From Eubacterium sp. CAG:274 (GTDB lineage Bacteria > Bacillota > Clostridia > Lachnospirales > CAG-274): a DNA stretch of 64,000 nucleotides. Of this stretch, positions 1 to 7,318 are shown one piece after another (position 1 is the first letter of the stretch; each line of letters begins with the position of its first letter). The notes under the pieces are model-generated. The model was not told where the DNA came from and searched no databases. It worked only from the letters and a program-made list of their open reading frames with translations. A program made the translations under genes and the position numbers. The stretch spans positions 23,529 to 87,528 of the forward strand of contig FR888502.1 of the NCBI GenBank assembly GCA_000432155.1, read 5' to 3'.

Positions 1-33
1 AATAGATATACTTTTAAAGAGGGAGGAATAAAA

Positions 34-801
34 TTGGGTGCTTTAAGAAGTCTTATAATTTGTTTTGCAGTATTTAGTAAAATACCTATGCCCTATATAG
101 ATTGGGAAAAGAAGGATATGAAATATATCTTTTGCTTTTTGCCTTTAGTAGGTGTCGTAATGGGTGCTTTATTTATAGGCTTAAATTTGTTAGCACAACG
201 ATTTAATGTACCAGAAACTGCTTTTGGTATTATATCCTTTGCTGTTGCTATGTTGCTTGTAAATGGTGGTATACATATGGACGGCTTTATGGATACTATA
301 GATGCCCTTAGCTCTCATAAATCAAGAGATGATAAAATTAGAATATTAGATGACCCTCATACAGGAGCATTTGCAATTATATATGCTATTTTTTATGTTC
401 TTATTACCGCCTATATTTTAGGTACTGTTGATAACTTAGCTGAGGCTGTTTATATGGCTATTGTTTTTGTGTTTACAAGAGCCTTAGTAGGTATTGTGGC
501 TATGAGTGAGGACCTTGCTAAAAATAGTGGTATGTTATACACTTTTGTTTCTAGTGCAAACAAGTTTGTTACAGCTGTTATTTGTGTTGTATGGCTTATT
601 GCTAGTATTTCTGTAATGGAGATTTTAGCTCCTGTTCGTTCTATTATTACCCTTGGTGTTGTATTTATATTTGTAATGCTTTTCCAAAATATGAATAGAA
701 AACATTTTGGTGGTATTAGTGGGGATTTAATGGGCTTTTTTATCTGTGTTGTTGAGTTTATATGCTTTTTAATTATGGGTATAGGTGATTTTATTTGTTG
801 A
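34..801 (+). CDS. cobS: Adenosylcobinamide-GDP ribazoletransferase (cobalamin synthase)
   Basis: CobS joins adenosylcobinamide-GDP to alpha-ribazole (or its phosphate) in the membrane, a last step of the cobalamin nucleotide loop. The 255-residue product has the family hallmark around residues 80-115 (GGIHMDGFMDTIDAL, then DDPHTGAFA), whose acidic residues are thought to bind metal and substrate. Several hydrophobic segments surround it, as expected for a polytopic enzyme. The start is TTG at 34, preceded by GGGAGG at 21-26. It is first in a tight run of cobalamin genes; the next gene overlaps it by 7 bases. Any cobalamin riboswitch would lie left of the window. Family assignment is firm. Confidence 0.95.
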   Translation: MGALRSLIICFAVFSKIPMPYIDWEKKDMKYIFCFLPLVGVVMGALFIGLNLLAQRFNVPETAFGIISFAVAMLLVNGGIHMDGFMDTIDALSSHKSRDDKIRILDDPHTGAFAIIYAIFYVLITAYILGTVDNLAEAVYMAIVFVFTRALVGIVAMSEDLAKNSGMLYTFVSSANKFVTAVICVVWLIASISVMEILAPVRSIITLGVVFIFVMLFQNMNRKHFGGISGDLMGFFICVVEFICFLIMGIGDFIC

Positions 802-1157
802 AATTGTTTATAGGTGGAAATTCTCAAGGTCATAATGACTTGGCAATAAAAGCATATAATGGTATAATAGCTGATGGAAAAGAAGATAGCATTGAAAGCA
901 TTGAAAATGCAGATGTTATTGTTAATTATCACGAGTTTGTCAGAAAAATAATGGAAAATGGAAAAGACCCTTTGGAATTTTCTCAAAATATTAATGCAAA
1001 GGCTGTTGCCTGCGATGAAGTAGGCTGTGGCGTTGTGCCTATGGATAAAAAGCAGATTTTATACAGAGAGGCTGTAGGCAGAAGTTGCTGTATATTGGCA
1101 GAAAGAGCAGAGAGAGTTACTCGTGTTATTTGTGGAATCGGAGTGATTATTAAATGA
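795..1157 (+). CDS. Short CobU-like protein (adenosylcobinamide kinase/guanylyltransferase family)
   Basis: Only 120 residues, against roughly 175-180 for classical CobU, which phosphorylates and then guanylylates adenosylcobinamide. The C-terminal half is recognisably CobU: CDEVGCGVVP at residues 73-82 matches the family's NEVGxGIVP, and the closing Arg/Ala-rich helix is also CobU-like. The N-terminus keeps the strand and glycines (LFIGGNSQGHND), but the P-loop Lys-Ser of GxxxxGKS is absent and the middle region is missing. Thus the kinase ATP site appears degenerate, while the gene is intact and translationally coupled between cobS and the phosphatase gene. It may be a reduced guanylyltransferase, a regulatory remnant, or a distinct subfamily. 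The CobU relationship is likely; the activity is uncertain. Confidence 0.7.
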   Translation: MLKLFIGGNSQGHNDLAIKAYNGIIADGKEDSIESIENADVIVNYHEFVRKIMENGKDPLEFSQNINAKAVACDEVGCGVVPMDKKQILYREAVGRSCCILAERAERVTRVICGIGVIIK

Positions 1158-1723
1158 AAATTACTTTAATAAGACATGGCAGAACAATAGGCAATGTAAA
1201 AGGCTGTTTTAACGGAGTAACAAATGACCCCCTTTGTGATGAGGGTGTGGAAACAATAAAGGAGTATGTGGAAAAAGGCATTTATCCGGAAGTAGGAATA
1301 GTTGTTTCAAGTCCACTAAAAAGGTGTTTGCAGACTTCTAACTTGATTTATCCTCAACATAAGCCTATAGTTGTGGATAATTTAAGAGAAATCAATTTTG
1401 GGGATTTTGAAAACAAGACTCATTTGCAACTTGAAAATAACCCAGACTACATACGCTGGATAAAGTCTAATGGCACAAGTGATATTCCTAATGGAGAGAG
1501 TTTTAAGGCTTTTACAGACAGATGTGTAAAGGGTTTTAAAGAGGCTGTAGATGTATCTAAAAATAGTGTAAATTCAGCTTTTGTAATTCATGGTGGAACT
1601 ATGATGGCATTACTTACAGCTCTTACTGGAGAGAACTTTTACACAACTGTGCCTAAAAATGGCTTAGGTTTTGTTATTAACTGGGAAAATAATGAAGTAA
1701 AGGATTTAAAAACTTTGGTGTAA
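1154..1723 (+). CDS. cobC: Histidine phosphatase family protein, probable alpha-ribazole phosphatase
   Basis: A 189-residue branch-2-type histidine phosphatase. The N-terminal LIRHGRT (residues 5-11) carries the phospho-accepting His. A later His lies in FVIHGGTMM near residue 142. Members next to cobS and cobU usually act as CobC, removing phosphate from alpha-ribazole-5'-phosphate or adenosylcobalamin-5'-phosphate. The start codon overlaps the stop of the preceding cobU-like gene by 4 bases (ATGA), so the two are translationally coupled. Substrate is inferred from the neighbours only, because the same fold also serves phosphoglycerate mutases. Confidence 0.85.
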   Translation: MKITLIRHGRTIGNVKGCFNGVTNDPLCDEGVETIKEYVEKGIYPEVGIVVSSPLKRCLQTSNLIYPQHKPIVVDNLREINFGDFENKTHLQLENNPDYIRWIKSNGTSDIPNGESFKAFTDRCVKGFKEAVDVSKNSVNSAFVIHGGTMMALLTALTGENFYTTVPKNGLGFVINWENNEVKDLKTLV

Positions 1724-1725
1724 TT

Positions 1726-2673
1726 ATGGATATTCTTTTGGGATTTATACTGGATACAATAATTGGCGACCCTTATAAACTGCCACATCCTATTAGATGG
1801 ATTGGCAGTTTTATTAGTATACTTGAAAAACTGTGTAGAAAAATTGCAAAAAGCAATACTATGCTTATGATACTGGGAGCAATACTTGTTTTTATTGTTG
1901 TTTTTGTTTCTGGAGGTATTACATTATTGGTGCTTAAATTAGCCTCTTTCAATAAGTATGCCTATTTAATAGTTTCATCTGTTATCTGTTACTATATGCT
2001 TGCCGGAAAGTCACTTAAAACAGAAAGTATGAAAGTTTATAAGGCTTTTGAAAACAATGATACAGAGGGTGCTAGAAAGGCTGTTTCAATGATAGTCGGC
2101 AGAGATACACAGTCTTTAACGAAAGAGGGTATTATAAAGGCAGCAGTAGAAACTGTGGCAGAAAATTCATCAGATGGTGTTGTTGCACCTTTGATTTATA
2201 TGCTTATTTTTGGACCTGTTGGTGGAGTTGTTTATAAGGCTGTAAATACAATGGACTCTATGATAGGCTATGTAGAGGAAAAGTATTTTTATATAGGTAA
2301 ATTTGCTGCTAAATTAGATGATGTATTAAATTATATACCGGCTAGAATATCTGGAATATTGGTTATTATATCAGCTTTTATATTAAGATATGACTATAAA
2401 AATGCTTTTAGGATTTTTAAAAGAGATAGAAGAAAACACGCAAGTCCTAATTCAGCTCAAACAGAGTCAGCTATGGCAGGAGCTTTAGGTGTACAGCTTG
2501 CTGGCGATGCAACATATTTTGGTGTTGTTCATAAAAAGCCTTACATAGGGGATAAAAAAAGAGAAATAGAAAACGAAGACATAAAGAGAGCAAATGACAT
2601 AATGTATACAATGACAATCATTTGTCTTGTAGTAGGTCTTGTAATAAGGAGTGTGGTAATGTGGCTAAAGTAA
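1726..2673 (+). CDS. cbiB: Adenosylcobinamide-phosphate synthase
   Basis: CbiB (CobD in aerobic nomenclature) attaches aminopropanol phosphate to adenosylcobyric acid at the membrane. The 315-residue protein begins with the typical [27 protein letters not shown] block. It contains [13 protein letters not shown] near residues 144-156 and [17 protein letters not shown] near residues 241-257, all family signatures. Several hydrophobic helices and a hydrophobic C-terminus fit an integral membrane enzyme. It starts 2 bases after the phosphatase stop and overlaps the next start by 13 bases, consistent with one operon. Confidence 0.95.
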   Translation: MDILLGFILDTIIGDPYKLPHPIRWIGSFISILEKLCRKIAKSNTMLMILGAILVFIVVFVSGGITLLVLKLASFNKYAYLIVSSVICYYMLAGKSLKTESMKVYKAFENNDTEGARKAVSMIVGRDTQSLTKEGIIKAAVETVAENSSDGVVAPLIYMLIFGPVGGVVYKAVNTMDSMIGYVEEKYFYIGKFAAKLDDVLNYIPARISGILVIISAFILRYDYKNAFRIFKRDRRKHASPNSAQTESAMAGALGVQLAGDATYFGVVHKKPYIGDKKREIENEDIKRANDIMYTMTIICLVVGLVIRSVVMWLK

Positions 2674-4733
2674 TAATGGTACAGGGAACAATGTCAAATG
2701 CCGGTAAGAGCATTATAACTGCTGGGCTTTTGAGAGTTTTTGCACAAGACGGATATAAGGTAGCACCTTTTAAATCTCAAAATATGGCATTGAATTCTTT
2801 TATTACAAAAGAGGGTTTGGAAATGGGTAGAGCACAGGTTGTACAGGCTGAGGCTGCTGGTGTTGAGCCTGATGTGTTAATGAATCCTATACTTTTAAAG
2901 CCTAATTCTGATACAGGTTCTCAGGTTATAGTTATGGGTAAGCCTATAGGAAATATGAAGGCTAAAGAGTATTTTAAATACAAAAAACAGCTTATTCCCA
3001 CAATAAAAGAGGCATACAATAAATTAGCGGAAAAGTATGACATTATTGTAATAGAGGGTGCAGGTTCTCCGGCTGAAATTAATTTGAAATCTGACGATAT
3101 TGTAAATATGGGTATGGCTGAAATGGTTGATGCCCCAGTTATACTTGTAGGAGATATTGATAGAGGTGGCGTTTTTGCACAGCTTTATGGCACAGTTGAA
3201 CTATTGCCTTACAATGAGAAAAAGAGAATAAAAGGTATAGTTATAAACAAATTCAGAGGAGATAAAGCTATACTTGAAAATGGCATTACTATGCTTGAAA
3301 AGAAATGCCATACTCCTGTTGTTGGCGTTGTGCCTTACGGAAATATAGATATTGATGACGAGGACAGTTTGGCTTCAAGACTTGAAAATAAAACTGTAGG
3401 GGCAATAGATATTGCTGTTATAAGATTGCCTAAGTTATCAAACTTTACTGATTTTTCTCCTTTGGAACAGTATGGTATGAGATATGTTTCAAATGTAAAG
3501 GAATTGGGAAAACCAGACTTAATTGTACTTGGTGGCACTAAAAATACTATTGCCGATATGAAGTGGCTTAATGAAACCGGCTTAAAATCAGCTATACAGA
3601 AATTGGCTGAAAATGGTACAGATATTTTTGGCATTTGTGGTGGCTATCAGCTTATGGGTCAAAAGATAACTGATAGTGAGGGTGTTGAAAATGGTATTGA
3701 CACTATAGAAGGTCTTGGTCTATTGCCTGTAGAAACTGATTTCTATATGGAAAAGACTACAAGACAGGTTACAGGTGTAGCCCATAATGGGGAAAAAATA
3801 ACAGGCTATGAAATACATCAAGGTCAAAGTGTAGTAAAGGGCGGACAGGCTTTTTCTGAAATTGAGGGTAGAAAAGAAGGTTGTGTTTTAAATAACTGTG
3901 TTGGCACTTATGTTCATGGTGTCTTTGACGAAACCGGCTTTAGAGAAAGTTATATAAAGAAAATATTTGATAAAAAGGGTATTTCTTTTGATGTAAAAAC
4001 TATAGATATAGAGGAATATAAAAACAGTCAATACGATAAATTGGCAGACATTATTCGTGAAAATATGGATATGGACAAAATATATGAAATATTAGAGAAT
4101 AAGGAAACTGACTATACTCCACAATTTGTACTTCCAAAGGATATTGAGGCACGAAGTATGGAAATTATAGAAAGTGAAATGATTACAGAAGTGCCAGAAG
4201 AGTATAAGCCTATTGTAAAAAGGGCTATACATACTACAGCCGATTTTGACTATGAAACAAGTTTGTATTTTTCACCAAATTGTGTAGAACAGGCTAGAGA
4301 GGCTATAAAAAGAGGAGCGTCTATAATTACTGATACCAATATGGCTAAGGCCGGCATTAATAAGAGAGTTTTAGGTAAATATGGTGGAGAAGTTTTGTGT
4401 TTTATGGCTGATGAGGATATTGCCAAAAGAGCAAAGGAAAATGGCACTACAAGGGCTGTTGCCTCTATGGAAAAGGCGTCAGAATTGGAGGGCGAATATA
4501 TTATAGCTGTTGGTAATGCACCAACTGCCCTTATAAAGCTAAAGGAATTAATAGAAGAAAACAGAATAAAACCTGTACTTATAATTGCTGTGCCTGTAGG
4601 TTTTGTAAATGTGGTCGAGGCAAAGGAAATTATAAGCAAGTGTAATGTGCCAGTTATAGTAGCAAGAGGAAGAAAAGGTGGCAGTAATTTGGCTGCGGCA
4701 ATTTGTAATGGTATATTGTATGGTATAGAGTAA
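2661..4733 (+). CDS. cobQ-cbiC: Cobyric acid synthase fused to precorrin-8X methylmutase
   Basis: This single 690-residue frame joins two cobalamin enzymes. Residues 1 to about 480 are Cob[12 protein letters not shown] is the ATP-binding dethiobiotin-synthetase-like loop, [12 protein letters not shown] carries the glutaminase Cys, and TYVHGVFD carries the glutaminase His. CobQ amidates four side chains of the corrin ring. Residues from about 490 to the end are CbiC/CobH, which shifts a methyl group to form cobyrinate/hydrogenobyrinate. It shows [16 protein letters not shown] with the catalytic His, then [19 protein letters not shown] and [13 protein letters not shown] chose GTG 2661 because AAGGAG at 2646-2651 sits 9 bases upstream; the upstream ATG at 2622 lacks a good site. 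No frameshift or stop separates the halves. Confidence 0.93.
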   Translation: MAKVIMVQGTMSNAGKSIITAGLLRVFAQDGYKVAPFKSQNMALNSFITKEGLEMGRAQVVQAEAAGVEPDVLMNPILLKPNSDTGSQVIVMGKPIGNMKAKEYFKYKKQLIPTIKEAYNKLAEKYDIIVIEGAGSPAEINLKSDDIVNMGMAEMVDAPVILVGDIDRGGVFAQLYGTVELLPYNEKKRIKGIVINKFRGDKAILENGITMLEKKCHTPVVGVVPYGNIDIDDEDSLASRLENKTVGAIDIAVIRLPKLSNFTDFSPLEQYGMRYVSNVKELGKPDLIVLGGTKNTIADMKWLNETGLKSAIQKLAENGTDIFGICGGYQLMGQKITDSEGVENGIDTIEGLGLLPVETDFYMEKTTRQVTGVAHNGEKITGYEIHQGQSVVKGGQAFSEIEGRKEGCVLNNCVGTYVHGVFDETGFRESYIKKIFDKKGISFDVKTIDIEEYKNSQYDKLADIIRENMDMDKIYEILENKETDYTPQFVLPKDIEARSMEIIESEMITEVPEEYKPIVKRAIHTTADFDYETSLYFSPNCVEQAREAIKRGASIITDTNMAKAGINKRVLGKYGGEVLCFMADEDIAKRAKENGTTRAVASMEKASELEGEYIIAVGNAPTALIKLKELIEENRIKPVLIIAVPVGFVNVVEAKEIISKCNVPVIVARGRKGGSNLAAAICNGILYGIE

Positions 4734-4752
4734 AAATGTAAAAAATTTATAA

Positions 4753-4859
4753 TTGCAAAAAATATATTTTGGAGTATAATAATAGCAACAGAGTTGCCTG
4801 AAGTTATTAAGTAATTTTTAACATTGGGAATCAAGCTGGGTGATTTACCAAGCTTTTTT
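4753..4859 (+). ncRNA. Short transcribed unit with promoter and terminator, resembling an abi-linked RNA
   Basis: TTGCAA (4753-4758) and TATAAT (4775-4780), 16 bases apart, form a good sigma-A promoter. Within about 75 bases downstream are a GCAAC/GTTGC hairpin (4785-4797), a weaker GTTA/TAAC pair, and a terminator hairpin AAGCTGG/CC(A)AGCTT (4833-4855) ending in T6. No open frame begins in this RNA. It sits directly in front of a fragment resembling the C-terminus of an AbiD/AbiF protein; such genes can carry a structured RNA upstream. The structure is seen directly; identity with the known AbiF RNA motif is inference. Confidence 0.5.
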
Positions 4860-5010
4860 ACTTTTTAGAAGATTACCAAACTTAGAAATAAAACAGCTAA
4901 TGATAGGTGACTTATATGATGTTTTTGAGAAAAATATTGAATATATTGATTTAAAGTTGATAGGGTTTCCGGAAAATTATAAAGAAGTATTAAAAAATAA
5001 CATAAAATAA
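4855..5010 (+). pseudogene. Remnant of an AbiD/AbiF-like (Abi_2) abortive infection gene
   Basis: An open stretch ending at TAA 5008-5010 translates to about 50 residues resembling the C-terminus of Abi_2-type phage-defence proteins: RRLPNLEIKQLMIGDLY near the start and LIGFPENYKEVL near the end. The family is normally some 300 residues, and no N-terminal part exists upstream. The fragment abuts the terminator of the small RNA unit, as if most of the gene was lost by an internal deletion. A hairpin terminator follows. Family assignment rests on recall of the pattern, so it is moderate. Confidence 0.5.
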
Positions 5011-5014
5011 AAAC

Positions 5015-5050
5015 AAGGAGTGCAAACACAAGATATGCACTCCTTTTCTT
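5015..5050 (+). terminator. Intrinsic terminator after the abi remnant
   Basis: A 10-bp perfect stem AAGGAGTGCA (5015-5024) pairs with TGCACTCCTT (5036-5045), followed by TTTTCTTTT. It looks like a functional terminator left in place behind the degraded gene. Confidence 0.85.
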
Positions 5051-5064
5051 TTAATAATAAATAA

Positions 5065-5093
5065 TGAGTCGGAAAGATAAATCCGATGGCTTG
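5065..5093. repeat. Copy 1 of a dispersed palindromic repeat
   Basis: The core TCGGAAAGATAAATCCGA forms a 5-bp stem with an 8-base loop and is followed by TGGCTTG. The same core occurs twice more, near 26436 and 26504. This copy is truncated: it lacks the two further hairpins that follow the second copy. Confidence 0.75.
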
Positions 5094-5109
5094 AATGGTC
5101 AAAAAATAT

Positions 5110-5536
5110 TTACTTCAAACTACCATCTCCACCCATTAAGGCTGTCAATTCCTCAATATGTTCCAATGGAAAAGGTGGTTCGCAAAGGGGTTTCATTGCT
5201 ATACTCATAAGTTTCATTGGGTTATCGTCGGCAGCTACTCTATTTGATGAAAGCTTGCCACATCTTTTGCAACGATGAATAATTGCCCATTCGCCATTTT
5301 TTCTTACCCAAACAGCTACAGGTTCCATAATTCCACCACAGTCAGACTCTCTATCTCCAGGTTCTTCGTCAACATGAAGACTGGAAAGACAATTAGGACA
5401 ATGGTTTCTATGGTTATTGCCTGCACTATTTGGAATTACAGGGCGACCACAAACCTTACAAGTAAAAGTATCATTACAAGGATGATTTTTATAATATCCC
5501 TTTTCATATTTTTTTGCGTTTATTTTCTCTATTCAT
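5110..5536 (-). pseudogene. RNHCP domain zinc-ribbon protein, frameshifted in a poly-A run
   Basis: The minus strand encodes an RNHCP-family protein: FTCKVCGRPVIP, then the name motif RNHCPNCLSSLHVD, DCGGIMEPVAVWV and HRCKRCG, with Cys pairs typical of zinc ribbons. Translation should start at ATG 5536-5534, with GGAGG 7 bases upstream, reading MNRENKRKK. It then meets a run of seven A (plus-strand T7, 5509-5515) that throws it into an immediate TGA. With six A the frame would continue as YEKGYYKNHPC and run through, giving about 141 residues. So the gene is intact except for one base. It may be a true pseudogene, slippery expression, or a sequencing error. Function of the family is not established. 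Confidence 0.8.
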
Positions 5537-5541
5537 TTTTA

Positions 5542-5627
5542 TTCCTCCATAAAAGTCAAATAATATCTATTTTTCCTTTTGGGAGGAAAGCTGACATTGT
5601 TTGCTAACCTCCCGATTAGCAAACAAT
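5542..5627 (-). promoter_or_regulatory. Structured leader of the RNHCP gene, possible pseudoknot
   Basis: On the minus strand the leader has a perfect 12-bp hairpin, ATTGTTTGCTAA/TTAGCAAACAAT (5616-5627 with 5596-5607). Its 8-base loop contains GGGAGG (5608-5613). CCTCCC follows at 5586-5581 and can pair with the loop, which would make an H-type pseudoknot. The same pyrimidine tract (TTCCTCC) can alternatively pair with the gene's own ribosome site GGAGGAA (5548-5542). The pairings are seen directly; a regulatory role is inferred. Confidence 0.45.
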
Positions 5628-5673
5628 ATCCAATGTTATATTAATTTTCAAAAAGCAATCTCCTAAAAAATAA

Positions 5674-7146
5674 TTAATTTTCTTCTTCTTCTTTTTCCTG
5701 AGGGTGTTCCTCTAAAATCTTGTTGTAAACATCAATGTATTCCTTAGCACTTCTGTCCCAAGAAAATCTTGTTTCAATAGCATTATGAACTACCTTGTTC
5801 CATTGAGCCTTATCAGCATAAATTTTAAGACCCTCGTTAATAGCCCACATTAAGCCATTTGCATCATAGTCCTGGAACTGGAAACCGTTACCTTCGCCAG
5901 TTTCAGGGTTATAAACCTTTACTGTATCTACTAAACCACCAGTAGTTCTAGTAACAGGAATAGTACCGTAGCTCATAGCAAAAAGCTGACCTAAACCACA
6001 AGGTTCAAAAAGACTAGGCATAAGGAAGAAATCACTGGCTGCATAAATCTTCTGAGAAAGTGCATCATCAAAGAGAATATTAGCACTTACCTTGTCAGGG
6101 TATCTATAAGCTAAATCCTTAAACATATTTTCGTAAGTATAGTCGCCAGTACCGAGAATAACAAACTGAACATCTTTTGAAAGAAGTTCTCCTGCTGCCT
6201 GTAAAACAAGGTTAATACCTTTCTGTTCTACAAGTCTTGAAATAATACTAAATACTGGAACATCAGGGCGAACAGGAAGTCCTAAATCTTTCTGAAGTTG
6301 AGCCTTATTTTTAGCTTTTCCAGTTAAATCTTCAGCAGAGAAATTAGCATAAATCTTTTTGCTAGTTTCAGGGTTGTTTGCGTCATAGTCAATACCATTT
6401 ACGATACCGTAAAGGTCATCTTTTCTGGCTCTTAAAACACCGTCAAGTCCATAGCCATACTGTTCTGTCTGAACCTCATAAGCATATGTTTTACTTACTG
6501 TACTAATAGCATCAGCATATAAAAGACCGGCTTTCATAAAACTTGTCATATTATAAAATTCCAATTTATCATTAGTAAAGTAATAATTTTCGTCTAATTC
6601 CATCATACTAAGAGCGTGTTTAGGGAACATACCCTGATACTGGAGATTATGAACAGTATATAATGTACGAATATTTTTGTAATCCTTAATAAGTGAGTAC
6701 TTGTCTTTTAAGTAAACACACATTGGACCAGTCTGCCAGTCGTTACAATGAATGATGTCAGGCATAAAATCATCGTCTATATAGCTTAAAAATTCAATAG
6801 CAGCTTTACAGAAGAAAGCAAATCTTTCATCATCATCGCCATAGCCATAGTAACCAGAACGACCAAAGTAGTAGTCATTACCTATAAGGTAAGTAGGCAC
6901 ATCTGTGTGCATTGTAAAAATATCTGCCTTTTGAGTACGCCAATCAAGGGTTACATCAAAAGATTTTATATATTCACAGCTAGTAAGGCACTCGTCCTTA
7001 ATGGTTCTGTACTTAGGAAAAACAACTCTTGCATCAATACCGGCATTTCGTAATGCTTTTGGTAAAGAACCGGCAACATCACCTAGTCCGCCACTCTTGG
7101 CATATGGTGCAACTTCAGAAGCAACAAATAATACTTTAAGACCCAT
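5674..7146 (-). CDS. glgA: Glycogen (starch) synthase, ADP-glucose type
   Basis: GlgA extends alpha-1,4-glucan using ADP-glucose in glycogen storage. The 490-residue protein is the usual length for family GT5. The N-terminal loop reads AKSGGLGDVAGSLP (residues 16-29), the KxGGL donor-binding motif. Near residues 375-405 comes SLFEPCGLGQLFAMSYGTIP followed by TRTTGGLVDTV, the C-terminal nucleotide-sugar site with the conserved Glu-Pro-Cys-Gly. The start ATG is at 7146 with AGGAGG just upstream. No other glg gene is adjacent, so it appears to be a single-gene unit, divergent from pepF. Confidence 0.95.
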   Translation of the reverse strand: MGLKVLFVASEVAPYAKSGGLGDVAGSLPKALRNAGIDARVVFPKYRTIKDECLTSCEYIKSFDVTLDWRTQKADIFTMHTDVPTYLIGNDYYFGRSGYYGYGDDDERFAFFCKAAIEFLSYIDDDFMPDIIHCNDWQTGPMCVYLKDKYSLIKDYKNIRTLYTVHNLQYQGMFPKHALSMMELDENYYFTNDKLEFYNMTSFMKAGLLYADAISTVSKTYAYEVQTEQYGYGLDGVLRARKDDLYGIVNGIDYDANNPETSKKIYANFSAEDLTGKAKNKAQLQKDLGLPVRPDVPVFSIISRLVEQKGINLVLQAAGELLSKDVQFVILGTGDYTYENMFKDLAYRYPDKVSANILFDDALSQKIYAASDFFLMPSLFEPCGLGQLFAMSYGTIPVTRTTGGLVDTVKVYNPETGEGNGFQFQDYDANGLMWAINEGLKIYADKAQWNKVVHNAIETRFSWDRSAKEYIDVYNKILEEHPQEKEEEEN

Positions 7147-7318
7147 ACAAAAAACCTCCTGTCTGAATAAACTGAAAATTGAAAAATAATGTCGTTATTT
7201 ACAAACTGCTTAGATTTGTAACTATTATTTGAATTTTTTTGTTTATTTTTTACATATTTATATTATAATTATACTATGTTATAATTCATTTATCAAGAAA
7301 AAAAGGAGAAAATTTTAA

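Noticed and set aside
1..33. Cobalamin riboswitch
   Set aside because: Only 33 bases precede cobS in the window, too few to judge.
450..986. Long minus-strand open frame across cobS
   Set aside because: It mirrors cobS and the cobU-like gene, has no ribosome site, and its composition is that of an antisense shadow.
4250..4834. Minus-strand open frame over the cbiC part of the fusion
   Set aside because: Shadow of a well-supported enzyme; no recognisable domain or ribosome site.
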